DNA of 64,000 nucleotides from Nostocales cyanobacterium LEGE 12452 (lineage in GTDB: Bacteria > Cyanobacteriota > Cyanobacteriia > Cyanobacteriales > Nostocaceae), in the NCBI GenBank assembly GCA_015206945.1, contig JADEXV010000003.1, positions 36,516-100,515 of the forward strand. Direction: 5' to 3'. Within the stretch, counting starts at the first letter, position 1. Each line of letters begins with the position of its first letter. The position numbers and the translations under genes are program-made. The notes beneath the pieces were generated by a model that saw only the letters and a list, made by a program, of their open reading frames with translations, was not told the origin of the DNA and did no database searches. Positions 44,589 through 53,357 of this stretch are shown in pieces.

Positions 44589-44927
44589 ATTGAGTATATT
44601 TTTTGAGAAAAAGCATCATAGTAACTGTATCTTTCTAAGTTATTTATGCAGAAAAAATAACCGAGAAATTGCTGAAGATTTCGGCGTTTCAGCTAAATAG
44701 ACTCATCAAAAATCAACAATATATTTCCTTAGGATGAATACGATTTCTCTCAAAGGCGGGATGGAATACTTGAGAAAATCCATGAATATAAAAGAGAAAC
44801 GCTCTAGCTGTAGCAGTTGTAAATTAAGTGGTATATGTTTTTTCAATTCCCAGGGAAATAACAGGAATTCCAACTTTGTTTTTGCAACAGCAAGGCTTTT
44901 AGCAAATACAGGTGAGAACGAAATCCA

Positions 44928-45422
44928 ATGAACACAATATATAAAGAACGTAAAATAGTTTCGCGTCTATTTGCAGTGCTGCTTTCGGCATTGTTAATGG
45001 TTCCCTTGCTGAGTAGCTGCGGAGGCGGTTCCCAAAAAGCTAATGTTCCACCACCAGTAGATGACACCATTGGTAGAACAGTGAGCGATCGCAAGACTGC
45101 AAGCCAAACCGAAGTTAAGAAAGGATTGGGTACAGGGCAAAAAGTGGCACTTTTGGCAGGAGCTGCGGCACTTTACTATATGTACAACCAACATAAGAAT
45201 GCTCCACAAGAAGGAGCGCAAGGTAAATACTATCTATCCAAGAATGGGCGTGTATACTACCGTGATGCTGAAAATCGCGCTCACTGGGTAACGCCACCAG
45301 CAGAAGGAATTAGAGTACCAGAATCTGAAGCACAAAAGTATCGGGAATTCCAAGGCTATAACCGCAGCGCTACAGGTCGCGATCTCACTGGTCTAACTTC
45401 ATCCGCAGCTCCAGCACTCTAG
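44928..45422 (+). CDS. Small lipoprotein, 164 aa
   Basis: The N-terminus MNTIYKERKIVSRLFAVLLSALLMVPLLSSCGGG is a lipoprotein signal with lipobox LSSC. The mature part has a Gly/Ala-rich segment with a possible membrane-touching stretch (KVALLAGAAALYYMYNQH, about residues 71-88) and a small basic beta region YYLSKNGRVYYRDAENRAHWVTPP. I recognise no family. An open frame upstream (44734-44931) overlaps the ATG by 4 bases, but I see no protein features in it. The gene is followed 95 bases later by the repeat protein. Confidence 0.72.
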   Translation: MNTIYKERKIVSRLFAVLLSALLMVPLLSSCGGGSQKANVPPPVDDTIGRTVSDRKTASQTEVKKGLGTGQKVALLAGAAALYYMYNQHKNAPQEGAQGKYYLSKNGRVYYRDAENRAHWVTPPAEGIRVPESEAQKYREFQGYNRSATGRDLTGLTSSAAPAL

Positions 45423-45517
45423 ATCAGCGAAGCGTGTGTAAATAAGAAAGCGGGTTTCCCGGAGGATAACGCCGATCGCGCACGTCGGAAACACGAACTT
45501 AAATCAGGAGACAGATT

Positions 45518-45850
45518 ATGGTAGATGAATTTTTCCGTAAGGCGAAGGATTTGCTTTTGGGGTCGAACGGCGATCAAGCCGATCAAGATGCCGAATTCCG
45601 CGATCGCGATGTACGTCCAGCCAGCGAAGATCCCTACGGCGATCCCGCAGATATCTCATCTTACGGCGATGTCCGCCCAGCCAGTGAAGACCCCTACGGC
45701 GATCCCGCAGATATCTCATCTTACGGCAATGTTCGCCCAGCTAGCGAAGACCCTTACGGCGACCCCGCCGACACAGGGGAGTTTGGTGATGTCCGTCCAG
45801 CCAGCGAAGATCCCTACGGCGACCCCGCAGATCAGGATTCCCGCCGTTAA
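45518..45850 (+). CDS. Tandem-repeat acidic protein, 110 aa
   Basis: After a ~30-residue head (MVDEFFRKAKDLLLGSNGDQ) the protein consists of four near-identical repeats of about 20 residues with core DVRPASEDPYGDPAD; the spacer is ISSYG in the first two and TGEFG in the third. The underlying DNA repeats are 60 bases long and nearly identical, showing recent duplication. The protein is acidic, proline-rich and probably disordered. AGGAG precedes the ATG 45518. A terminator follows. The head resembles small cyanobacterial proteins of unknown function; repeat number may vary between strains. Confidence 0.75.
   Translation: MVDEFFRKAKDLLLGSNGDQADQDAEFRDRDVRPASEDPYGDPADISSYGDVRPASEDPYGDPADISSYGNVRPASEDPYGDPADTGEFGDVRPASEDPYGDPADQDSRR
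45603..45838 (+). repeat. Four 60-bp in-frame tandem repeats
   Basis: Units begin near 45608, 45668, 45728 and 45788 with a shared core (GATGTCCGCCCAGCCAG-type) and differ at few positions. The period is 60 bases, exactly 20 codons, so the reading frame is kept whatever the copy number. Confidence 0.8.
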
Positions 45851-45912
45851 CGCAAAACCAATCTGGTGATATTGGTTTTCATAGGGTGATGAATTTTGGA
45901 ATAACAAATAAG

Positions 45913-45945
45913 GCAGTGGGATTTGAACCTACTGCTTTTTATTTT
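45913..45945 (+). terminator. Rho-independent terminator of the repeat-protein gene
   Basis: GCAGTGGG (45913-45920) pairs with CCTACTGC (45928-45935, one G-U) around a 7-base loop and is followed by TTTTTATTTT. On the complementary strand it superficially resembles a tRNA T-arm, but no tRNA surrounds it. Confidence 0.85.
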
Positions 45946-45963
45946 GGCTGCTATTTATACAAA

Positions 45964-46938
45964 TTACGAATTACGAATTATTTCCTGCGATCGCTCAATA
46001 TTTTGACGCACAGATCGAGCCGAAGTACGCAAACCCTCTCTTTCTTCATCAGTCAGCGTCAATTCCAAAATACTCTCAATTCCACCGCATCCCAACCGAC
46101 AGGGAACACCAATTACAACATCTTCTAAACCGTATTCACCTTGCAGATACGCCGCCACAGGCAACAACCGCGACTGATTTAATAAAATCGATTCTACCAT
46201 CACACTAGTAGCCGACGCCGGGGCAAAAAAAGCACCTCCCGTATGCATCAATTCCACAATTTCTGCCCCACCGTTCCGAGTTCTTTCTACCAAACGTTCA
46301 ATCGTGGTTGCATCCAGCAATTCAGTGATGGGAATGCCGTTAACGGTAGCATAACGAGACAAGGGAACCATTAAATCGCCGTGGCTGCCCAAAACCATCG
46401 CTTTGACATCGGTGGGCAAAACGCCCAATTCTAGGGCAATAAAGGTTTCAAAACGGGCGGAATCTAACACACCAGCCATACCCATAATGCGATCGCGTGG
46501 TAAACCAGTTGCTTGCCAAGCTAAATAAGTCATCACATCCAACGGGTTGGTGACGACAATAAAAATAGCATTAGGAGAATGAGCGATCGCATTTTTTGCC
46601 GCTTCCACCACAATCTTGGCATTAATTTTCAGCAAATCATCCCGACTCATCCCTGGTTTGCGGGGAAATCCAGCGGTAATTACCACGATTTGGGAACCTG
46701 ATGTATCAGCATAATTATTTGTGCCGATAATCTGGCGATTATGTATTTCAATTCCCCTGGCTTCCATCAAATCCAACGCCAAACCTTGAGGCATTCCCGC
46801 AATAATATCTAGTAAAACTACATCTGCCAGGTTTTTCTCTGCAACGCGTTGAGCTAAAGTACTGCCAACCCTACCCGCACCCACGATGGTGACACGGGGT
46901 AAATTACAGACAATTTGGGAGCTAGGGGAAAAAGACAT
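45964..46938 (-). CDS. mdh: Malate dehydrogenase
   Basis: NAD-dependent oxidation of malate to oxaloacetate in the partial TCA cycle. The 324-residue protein has the Rossmann glycine motif VGAGRVGSTLAQRV, the catalytic region VTNPLDVMTYLAWQATGLPRDRIMGMAG and the active-site histidine in VLGSHGDLMVPL. The mobile-loop arginines fit the LDH-like malate dehydrogenase class used by many bacteria. It sits alone on the minus strand, and its 3' end faces the repeat-protein gene. The spacer toward ndhO carries short direct repeats. Confidence 0.94.
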   Translation of the reverse strand: MSFSPSSQIVCNLPRVTIVGAGRVGSTLAQRVAEKNLADVVLLDIIAGMPQGLALDLMEARGIEIHNRQIIGTNNYADTSGSQIVVITAGFPRKPGMSRDDLLKINAKIVVEAAKNAIAHSPNAIFIVVTNPLDVMTYLAWQATGLPRDRIMGMAGVLDSARFETFIALELGVLPTDVKAMVLGSHGDLMVPLSRYATVNGIPITELLDATTIERLVERTRNGGAEIVELMHTGGAFFAPASATSVMVESILLNQSRLLPVAAYLQGEYGLEDVVIGVPCRLGCGGIESILELTLTDEEREGLRTSARSVRQNIERSQEIIRNS

Positions 46939-47031
46939 AAATTAAGATGCGATTTTTATTAACAAGAATTCGGAAGTCAGAATTCAGCATTTATTCTGAC
47001 TTCTGAATTCTGACTCCTGAATTCTTTTTAC

Positions 47032-47247
47032 TTATTTAAACTCTTCGAGTTGATCCACACGTAACCAAATATTAGGTGTTGGCACTTTCCCAAACTTAAT
47101 CAGGGCGTAATCACCCTTAATATCGACAATTTCGCCCTTGGTTTCAAACAAATAAGGAGGAAAGCGAGTATCACTGGCTTTAGCCTCCAGACTGTTTTCT
47201 AGTTTCTCGCGCACAGCGCGAACCATATCACCTTTTTTGACTGCCAT
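47032..47247 (-). CDS. ndhO: NAD(P)H-quinone oxidoreductase subunit O
   Basis: NdhO is a small peripheral subunit of the cyanobacterial/chloroplast NDH-1 complex, located on the cytoplasmic side at the ferredoxin-binding arm. The 71 residues from Met 47247 ([19 protein letters not shown]) match the family length and end, with the SH3-like strand block [16 protein letters not shown] and [18 protein letters not shown]. The open frame extends 13 codons upstream with unrelated sequence, so I use the internal Met. Downstream is mutM, on the same strand with 46 bases... upstream spacing of 92 bases lies toward mdh. Confidence 0.93.
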   Translation of the reverse strand: MAVKKGDMVRAVREKLENSLEAKASDTRFPPYLFETKGEIVDIKGDYALIKFGKVPTPNIWLRVDQLEEFK

Positions 47248-47324
47248 GAATTCCTCTCTCAAATTTGTAACGTCTTTCACCTGCATTTTAAAAGAGTTCC
47301 GAGTAGAACTCCTAACTCTTGTAA

Positions 47325-47344
47325 AGACGCGATTAATCGCGTCT
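47325..47344. repeat. 20-bp perfect palindrome at the mutM 3' end
   Basis: AGACGCGATTAATCGCGTCT is a perfect palindrome and contains the mutM stop codon (47333-47335) near its centre. The final residues Arg-Asp of MutM are encoded by it. Sequences of this type look like a dispersed Nostoc repeat. Confidence 0.85.
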
Positions 47345-48205
47345 CCTGACTCCCTGTAACGTTTGACACTGGGAGCAAAAATGACTAGATCGCCCAGCTA
47401 ACCTAATTCGTTGAATTGCTGTACCACAAACTCGACAGGGTTCTCCAGCGCGGTTATAAACCCAGGCTACACCACCATAGTTGCCGTTAGTACCTTTAAC
47501 ATTTAAGAAATTACTAAATGTTGTACCACCAGCCTCAATACTGGTTTCTAACACTTGAATTATGGCTGTTCGCAAAAGTTCAATTTGCTTTAGCTGCAAA
47601 TCTATACACAAGGTTTCAGGTAAAATTCCACTCTTAAATAATGCTTCATCAGCATAAATGTTACCTAATCCCGCCACTACCGATTGATCCAGTAGCGCAG
47701 TCTTAATCGGACGACGGCGGTTTTTGAGTTTGCTTGCTAGATACTCGACAGTGAATTCGGGTGAAAATGGATCTGCTGCCAGTTTTGCCAAACCAGTGAT
47801 AATACTTTCTACAGCAACACCAGGCGGAACCCACCATATTTTACCGAAGGTTCGCTGGTCAACAAAACGCAATTCCTGCTGATCCCCAAAGAATAATCTA
47901 ACCCGCGTGTGCTTGTGCAATGGTTCATGTCTATCCAGCCATAATAGTTGACCAGTCATTCGCAGATGAACTCCTAGCCAACTGGTTGATGAAGGGGAAG
48001 ATGAGGAGAGTTCGGCGAGGAGATATTTACCGCGACGATGCCAAGTAGCAATCGCATGTTTTTCAATTCCATTAACAAACTCACCGACAGAAAACGGGTA
48101 GGCGATGGTGCGATCGAGCAACACATCTCCTCCCGTGATTTCTTGGTTGAGGGTCAATTGATTTAGACCCCTTCGGACTGTTTCAACTTCAGGCAGTTCA
48201 GGCAT
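47333..48205 (-). CDS. mutM: Formamidopyrimidine-DNA glycosylase
   Basis: Removes oxidised purines such as 8-oxoguanine and nicks the abasic site. The start [14 protein letters not shown] provides the catalytic proline P2 and E3. The central H2TH block is [19 protein letters not shown] with [19 protein letters not shown], and the C-terminal zinc finger is [24 protein letters not shown]. The 290-residue length is slightly above E. coli MutM, and the last few residues are encoded by a palindromic repeat. It lies between ndhO and psaE on the same strand. Confidence 0.96.
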   Translation of the reverse strand: MPELPEVETVRRGLNQLTLNQEITGGDVLLDRTIAYPFSVGEFVNGIEKHAIATWHRRGKYLLAELSSSSPSSTSWLGVHLRMTGQLLWLDRHEPLHKHTRVRLFFGDQQELRFVDQRTFGKIWWVPPGVAVESIITGLAKLAADPFSPEFTVEYLASKLKNRRRPIKTALLDQSVVAGLGNIYADEALFKSGILPETLCIDLQLKQIELLRTAIIQVLETSIEAGGTTFSNFLNVKGTNGNYGGVAWVYNRAGEPCRVCGTAIQRIRLAGRSSHFCSQCQTLQGVRRRD

Positions 48206-48263
48206 TCAAGCTGAGTTAAGCAGGCAATTAAGATTTATTTGAGGGATTGAGGAAGAAGAGATG

Positions 48264-48306
48264 GGGTAGTAACTTACATAGCCGTAGATGGCTCGTATTA
48301 CTACCC
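48264..48306. repeat. Hairpin between mutM and psaE
   Basis: GGGTAGTAA (48264-48272) pairs with TTACTACCC (48298-48306), enclosing a second small stem AGCC/GGCT. Downstream of psaE on the minus strand it could slow decay of the abundant psaE mRNA, or simply be a dispersed element. Confidence 0.55.
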
Positions 48307-48457
48307 AAAAGAAACCGTAAATACCCGCAGGGCGGCTCTCGTAGATTAGGGTAGGCTAGGACAAAGAATGAATGAACTGAAATTTTCAGACTTCATACTT
48401 CAGACTTTAAGACTACCCTTCATCATCGCATCAAACAACCCCCTTGTAGCTTTGCTG

Positions 48458-48673
48458 CTATTTTTTCGGTGCTTTAGCCTTTGGTGCTTCAACCTCGACT
48501 AATTCATCCTGGGCAAAGTTGTTGGTATTAATACCAGAGTAATTGACCTTATCAAAGCGGACAATTACAGGGTATTTGATGCCGCTTTGGTCGATGGAAG
48601 CCACAGTTCCTAGATCCTGAAACCAGTAGGATTCAGGGCGGAGAATACGTACTTTAGAACCACGTTGAACCAT
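48458..48673 (-). CDS. psaE: Photosystem I subunit IV (PsaE)
   Basis: PsaE is an extrinsic SH3-like subunit on the stromal/cytoplasmic face of photosystem I that helps dock ferredoxin and cyclic electron flow. The 71-residue sequence [58 protein letters not shown] is diagnostic. A lysine/proline tail (APKAKAPKK) is usual in cyanobacteria. It is a single gene with its own promoter region, and the hairpin at 48264-48306 lies in its 3' region. Confidence 0.97.
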   Translation of the reverse strand: MVQRGSKVRILRPESYWFQDLGTVASIDQSGIKYPVIVRFDKVNYSGINTNNFAQDELVEVEAPKAKAPKK

Positions 48674-49080
48674 GATTATTTTCCCTTTTAGTTATCAATC
48701 GCCAATCTAGAGGGCTAATTGATTTCACTCTACAACCTCAAGGTCGCAGCAAGAGTCTTTGTTAAGTTATTTGTCTGAATTGGGGAGTGGGTATGGGGCA
48801 TTGGGCATGGGGCACAAGAGGCAGAGGGGCAGAGGGGCAGAGGAGAAAAACTTCCTTTCTGCAACTTATCCCCTACTCCCTCATCTCCCCTGCTCCCCGG
48901 TCACTGAGCGTAGCCGTTGGCGTGGTAACAGAGCGTAGTCGAAGTGCAGCCTCTCGTAGAGAAGCTCCCTCATTTCCCCAGTTACATACCATATCCAAAA
49001 TTGCAAAAGGTATCAGACCCTACTTGACAAGGTAGACGTTATAGCGTACCTTCATTCGCAAATAGCTATTTTGTAAAAGC
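48674..49080. other. psaE promoter region and repeat-rich spacer
   Basis: A 407-base spacer upstream of psaE. The half next to psaE should hold its promoter; the centre (about 48785-48970) is low-complexity G-rich repeats (GGCAGAGGGGCAGAGG) and a dispersed element. An open frame through these repeats is not a credible gene. Confidence 0.55.
48899..48965. repeat. Dispersed GGTCACTGAGCG element, long copy
   Basis: Opens with GGTCACTGAGCGTAGCCG and closes with GCAGCCTCTCGTAGAGAAG, the same two blocks as the copy at 54972-55013, with an extra ~25-base insertion in the middle here. Confidence 0.7.
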
Positions 49081-49665
49081 TTATGTTTTAGTTAAGACAA
49101 ACACACTTCCCTCATTACCTCTGCTGATCCGCAGATCGTTATCTATATAAGTGATATCTAACCAGCCTTGCTGTTTGTCACTGTTTATGGCAACATCAAT
49201 TCCGGGAAATTTTCTACCTTCTTCAATTTGTTGGATAAAAGTTACCGGAGAATTGTATTCTATTAAACGTTGTAAGCCGATAATAGAACGCTCAAATTTT
49301 ACTTGGACACGCCGACCTGAAACTGGCTCAAATTTAGCAGCAACGCTGACTAATCCTTCTAAATAAGGTAAGCCATAAATCTCAGCTATGTTGTAAACAC
49401 TGGTAGTCTCTACCCGGATACACTGATAGATTTGACCCAGTTTGCATAAAGGTAGACGATCTAAGTTTAAAAGAGCCTTGCTAGTGGTGTATAGTAATCG
49501 CCAATTGCCATCTAGCAAATTACTAGCTTCCACCGGACGGGGTGTAGGATTAAAGTCTTCTAAATTTGCGATCGCTGCTAAGATAGCCTGTTTCTGTTCT
49601 TCGGTCGCCAGTAGACCGCGATTTGTACCAGCGATCGCATCCATAAGAGCCGCTTTTCCCATCAT
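49081..49665 (-). CDS. Plastid-lipid-associated (PAP/fibrillin) family protein
   Basis: A 194-residue fibrillin-domain protein. Visible family marks are the helical start KAALMDAIAGTNRGLLATEEQK, then LLDGNWRLLYTTSKALLNLDRLP, YNIAEIYGLPYLEGLVSVAAKFEPVSGRRVQVKFER, and the closing GWLDITYIDNDLRISRGNEGSVFVLTK, which together form the lipocalin-like barrel. Fibrillins associate with thylakoid membranes and plastoglobule-like lipid bodies and affect photoprotection. No signal peptide. It is a single gene, upstream of a repeat-rich spacer. Confidence 0.92.
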   Translation of the reverse strand: MMGKAALMDAIAGTNRGLLATEEQKQAILAAIANLEDFNPTPRPVEASNLLDGNWRLLYTTSKALLNLDRLPLCKLGQIYQCIRVETTSVYNIAEIYGLPYLEGLVSVAAKFEPVSGRRVQVKFERSIIGLQRLIEYNSPVTFIQQIEEGRKFPGIDVAINSDKQQGWLDITYIDNDLRISRGNEGSVFVLTKT

Positions 49666-49909
49666 CGCCTGTCACCTCAAAAATCACTCACTTTCCATCA
49701 GCATAAACAAGATATTAATGACATATATGTAGAGCCATAAAAATTACTAAGAATCGCTTGGACTAAGCCTTATGCTTATTAAATAAAAAAATTTCTATCT
49801 GAATGCGGATTTATCAATTAAAGGGTTGAAAAGATAACTAAATTAATCCGTGTCAAGTGATAGACTCTAAATGTCAACTTACGTAAACCTTTTCTTGCCC
49901 TGACTCGAT

Positions 49910-50152
49910 ATGTTGAACTCTCCATTACGTGAAGCTGCTCGTAACCAAAGAGCCGATGTCATCCCCCTAAAGCCGGAGTCCTCATTGTTGGACTGGTTAC
50001 AAAACAACGGCCGCATCATCGCGCGTGACGTTCACGAACCGGATTTTCAAGCTGACGAAGAAGGAATAGACTCCCTAATGGGTGTAGATGATGGAATTGG
50101 CTACGACCTCGATGATGATGACGATGATGATATAGGAATCGCTGAGAATTAG
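49910..50152 (+). CDS. DUF3134 family protein, 80 aa
   Basis: A small acidic cyanobacterial protein. The first half is conserved (MLNSPLREAARNQRADVIP, then SSLLDWLQNNGRIIARDVHEPDF), and the end is an Asp-rich tail (YDLDDDDDDDIGIAEN). The family is restricted to cyanobacteria; function is unknown. The ATG lies about 20 bases after a TTGCCCTGACTCG stretch, with no strong ribosome-binding sequence. mraY starts 79 bases downstream on the same strand, so the two may be co-transcribed. Confidence 0.85.
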   Translation: MLNSPLREAARNQRADVIPLKPESSLLDWLQNNGRIIARDVHEPDFQADEEGIDSLMGVDDGIGYDLDDDDDDDIGIAEN

Positions 50153-50231
50153 CCTTTTTAGGCTAGGGACTTGGTAGTATCCCTAGTTACTGCTATTCAA
50201 TTTTATAAGTGTGGAGTGAAGGGAAACTTCT

Positions 50232-51335
50232 GTGGACGCTAAATTATCTCCTGAGCAAGGATTAAACATTTCTGGAATCGCTCTAGCCTCTTTATTAGCC
50301 GTAGGGCTAGGTACAACAGCATTCTTCTTGGATTCGATGGCTAATCGGCTACCTTGGCAAAGCATGTCGCTAACTCTGCCACTACTGTTGTGTGCGTTGG
50401 GTTCAGGTGTAGTGGGCTATTGGGTAATACCTTTACTTCAAGCACTTAAAACTGGGCAAATAATTCGTGAAGATGGGCCTCAAGCTCATCTCAAAAAGGC
50501 AGGCACTCCCACAATGGGCGGTATATTTTTTATACCTGTATCTGTGTTGCTTGCCTGCATATTGTCTAACTTTTCTAAAGAGGTGCTTGCAGTTTCGGCT
50601 TTGACAATTAGCTATGGATTGATTGGCTGGCTTGACGATTGGCAAATTCTGCGCCGGAAATCAAATAAAGGTATATCTCCCCGCACAAAACTAGCTTTGC
50701 AGGTGAGTTTTGCGGCTGTATTTTGTCTATGGCTGATGTTTAATCAACCTTCTAATATTACAAATATTGCTTTGCCTTGGGTGAGCTTCACACTACCATT
50801 AGGATTCCTATTTTGGCCTTTAGCGGGTTTTGTACTAGTTGCAGAAAGTAATGCGACTAATTTAACAGATGGTATTGATGGTTTGGCAGCAGGAACAGTA
50901 GCGATCGCACTTTTGGCATTAGGTGCTTTAGTCGCCCCAACAGCACCAGGATTGATGGTTTTCTGTGCTGCTTTAAGTGGTGGGTGCTTAGGTTTCTTAG
51001 CCCATAATCGCAATCCAGCCCGCGTTTTCATGGGAGATACTGGTTCCCTGGCACTGGGAGGAGCTTTAGCTGCTGTAGCATTATTAACAAACACCTTAGT
51101 AGGTCTGTTTATTCTCAGTGGTATCTTCTTCGTAGAAACCCTTTCGGTGATGGCACAGGTAAGTTATTACAAAGCCACGAAAGGCCCAGATGGCAAAGGC
51201 AAACGTCTCTTCAAAATGGCACCCTTGCACCATCATTTAGAACTTACTGGCTGGTCAGAATTACAAGTGGTTGGAGTGTTTTATATAATTGCAGCGATTT
51301 TGGCTAGCATCTGTTTAGCGATCGCTCCATTCTGA
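50232..51335 (+). CDS. mraY: Phospho-N-acetylmuramoyl-pentapeptide-transferase
   Basis: MraY transfers phospho-MurNAc-pentapeptide to undecaprenyl phosphate, making lipid I at the cytoplasmic membrane. The 367-residue polytopic protein has the paired aspartates in GWLDDWQILRRKSNKGIS, the core LVAESNATNLTDGIDGLAAG and the conserved late motif LHHHLELTGWSE. About ten membrane segments are visible. Start is GTG 50232 (DAKLSPEQGLNISG), in keeping with family length. A clear terminator follows 25 bases after the stop. Confidence 0.96.
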   Translation: MDAKLSPEQGLNISGIALASLLAVGLGTTAFFLDSMANRLPWQSMSLTLPLLLCALGSGVVGYWVIPLLQALKTGQIIREDGPQAHLKKAGTPTMGGIFFIPVSVLLACILSNFSKEVLAVSALTISYGLIGWLDDWQILRRKSNKGISPRTKLALQVSFAAVFCLWLMFNQPSNITNIALPWVSFTLPLGFLFWPLAGFVLVAESNATNLTDGIDGLAAGTVAIALLALGALVAPTAPGLMVFCAALSGGCLGFLAHNRNPARVFMGDTGSLALGGALAAVALLTNTLVGLFILSGIFFVETLSVMAQVSYYKATKGPDGKGKRLFKMAPLHHHLELTGWSELQVVGVFYIIAAILASICLAIAPF

Positions 51336-51360
51336 ATGTTTTAAAAACTGCTTCAATATA

Positions 51361-51398
51361 AAAAACAACTCCCACATCTTCAGGGAGTTGTTTTTTTA
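51361..51398 (+). terminator. Rho-independent terminator of mraY
   Basis: AAAAACAACTCCC (51361-51373) pairs with GGGAGTTGTTTTT (51383-51395) around a 9-base loop, with the T-run TTTTTTT continuing to 51397. Confidence 0.9.
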
Positions 51399-51480
51399 TA
51401 GGGTAAATTTATAAAGTCATGGAGTCAATCTAAAATCTAAAATTGTTTGAACGCTTGCGGTGTTCTGAATTCTTTATTCT

Positions 51481-53232
51481 TCAATTATAGGCATTTACAT
51501 ATTCCCTAACTCGATTCTTCCCTGTTCGCTTTGCCTCAAGCATCGCTTGATTTGCTCGATTCAGAAAATCCTTAACCGTAATCCCTGGTTCTGATACAGC
51601 TATTCCAAAAGAAGCGGTGATACTTTCGAGGATCTGATCGCCGTCCTTCAATTGCATTTGTTCAATATCTAGCCTTAATTGTTCCACTCGCTTTCTGAGC
51701 GTTTCCAGTGTCATATTAGGCATCACAATCACAAATTCTTCACCACCCCATCTGCAAGCAATGTCAAAGGAGCGAATAGATTTTAAAAGTAACTTTGCTA
51801 ATCCCTGGAGAACAATGTTGGCAGTCACGTGTCCATAGCGCGAATTGTAAGACTTGAAGTTATCGATATCAAGGAAAATCATACTAAGAGGTTGTCCCGA
51901 TCGTTCAGCTTCTGCTAGCCTTTGTTCTGTTATGCTTTCCATATAGCTTTGATTGAATAGTTGGGTCATCCCATCCCGTAAGTTCTCATGGGTTAGACGT
52001 TGTTTTATCGATAGATTATTTAGTGCAATGCCTAATGTTCTAGCAATAATCTCAGAAGTTTGTCGATCTTCTGGACTGATTTCTTCAAGCGCGTCGAGGT
52101 GTAAAATCCCCACTACTTCGCCTTGTGCAAACAATGGAACGCACAAATGTGTGCCGCTAACAGGCTGTATTAAGTGACTGCACATTAGTCCTGAATTACG
52201 AGGCGATAAAAGATTTAATTTTCCTCTCCGCAAAGCCCAACAATCAGATAGTGAAAATATTTCTTTACTCTTTCTTTCACCTCCCCAAAAACTATTCATC
52301 TGAACATAATTTTTAGAATTAGCAATTATATAGATAGAACCACTCATATTCGGAAATAGCTTGGAACACGTTAAAGCAAATACTTGATACACCTCATCTT
52401 CAGACTCGCAGGAATAAAGCATATCCGTCATATCTGAGAGATATATAAGTTCTCGTTTTTTTGCTTCCAATTCCAGTGTTTTTTCTTCTAGTTGCCGATT
52501 TAAATCAGTCAGCGATCGCTGCGCTTCTATAGATTCTGTAATATCAATACTGATCCCACCGATACGGTAAGCGCCCGTTGCGTAATCGCTAAACGGAAAC
52601 TTAAATGATAGCCAGTAGCACGGCTGATTGTTACCAGGTACTTTTACCTCTTCAATTAGCTTCAAAGGACGTAGAGTCTTCAAAACAACTCGATCGTTCT
52701 CCATAACCTGCCGCCCCTCTTCTGGATCTGGCAAGAATTCACTATCAGTTTTTCCCAACCATTCTTGTGAATTTACTGAAAATCTAGACTGTATTTCCTG
52801 GTTGTAGTAAAGCACTCTAGATTGCTCATCTTTGATATATGCTGCAAATGGTCCTTGATCTAGGAATAGCCGTTGCATCTGCTGGCTACGTTGCAGTTCG
52901 CGGGTATCTTCTTGATATCTGGCGATCGCCTCTACAATTTGATAAGCCGTTGGCATTAGGTAGAGTAAGGCAGACAAGGAAATAAACGCCATTACATCGA
53001 GTACGCCTAAGTGCAGCAGGGACACTGCCATATATGGCTCAAAGATCGCCAAAAAGTGATCGAATCCGCTAAATAGTACAAATCCACCTGATAAGAAAAA
53101 GGCTAGCCAAAACTTAGAAGGGATAGTTGCCTTAGTTTTGGCAAAGAAAACCCCTATTATTATGGGGATACCAAAGTATGAAAATGCAGTAATGCTGTGA
53201 GCAATTATGCAATTCCAGTAAATAGGTTCCAT
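51481..53232 (-). CDS. PAS-GAF-GGDEF diguanylate cyclase
   Basis: A 583-residue membrane sensor. Residues ~1-110 contain three or four membrane segments, including TKATIPSKFWLAFFLSGGFV and a helix near SLLHLGVLDVMAFISLSALLYL. A PAS domain (~125-235, LFLDQGPFAAYIKDEQSRVLYY), a coiled coil (~236-262) and a GAF domain (~265-400) follow. The C-terminal GGDEF domain has the active site RWGGEEFVIV near residue 494, with the inhibitory-site pattern RSFD five residues before it. All features point to an active, product-inhibited diguanylate cyclase producing c-di-GMP. It is a single gene. Confidence 0.92.
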   Translation of the reverse strand: MEPIYWNCIIAHSITAFSYFGIPIIIGVFFAKTKATIPSKFWLAFFLSGGFVLFSGFDHFLAIFEPYMAVSLLHLGVLDVMAFISLSALLYLMPTAYQIVEAIARYQEDTRELQRSQQMQRLFLDQGPFAAYIKDEQSRVLYYNQEIQSRFSVNSQEWLGKTDSEFLPDPEEGRQVMENDRVVLKTLRPLKLIEEVKVPGNNQPCYWLSFKFPFSDYATGAYRIGGISIDITESIEAQRSLTDLNRQLEEKTLELEAKKRELIYLSDMTDMLYSCESEDEVYQVFALTCSKLFPNMSGSIYIIANSKNYVQMNSFWGGERKSKEIFSLSDCWALRRGKLNLLSPRNSGLMCSHLIQPVSGTHLCVPLFAQGEVVGILHLDALEEISPEDRQTSEIIARTLGIALNNLSIKQRLTHENLRDGMTQLFNQSYMESITEQRLAEAERSGQPLSMIFLDIDNFKSYNSRYGHVTANIVLQGLAKLLLKSIRSFDIACRWGGEEFVIVMPNMTLETLRKRVEQLRLDIEQMQLKDGDQILESITASFGIAVSEPGITVKDFLNRANQAMLEAKRTGKNRVREYVNAYN

Positions 53233-53357
53233 TACTGATCTGATATTAATATTTCATCCGTTTGACTATAATTCTGGGTAGCCTCAAGATGTAAGTGGAT
53301 AAAGGATGATTTCAGTGCTTCATAACTGAATTTTATGGTAGCTTTCTGAAAAGTTGC

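Noticed and set aside
44734..44931. 65-codon open frame overlapping the lipoprotein ATG by 4 bases
   Set aside because: It lacks any recognisable protein feature apart from scattered cysteines and has no clear ribosome-binding site; it is probably leader sequence of the lipoprotein gene.
45901..45960. tRNA T-arm-like sequence GGTTCAAATCCCAC on the minus strand
   Set aside because: No acceptor, anticodon or D-arm surrounds it. On the plus strand the same bases form a terminator hairpin with a T-run after the repeat-protein gene.
48787..49035. 82-codon open frame in the psaE upstream spacer
   Set aside because: It runs through G-rich low-complexity repeats and a dispersed element and has no protein-like pattern.
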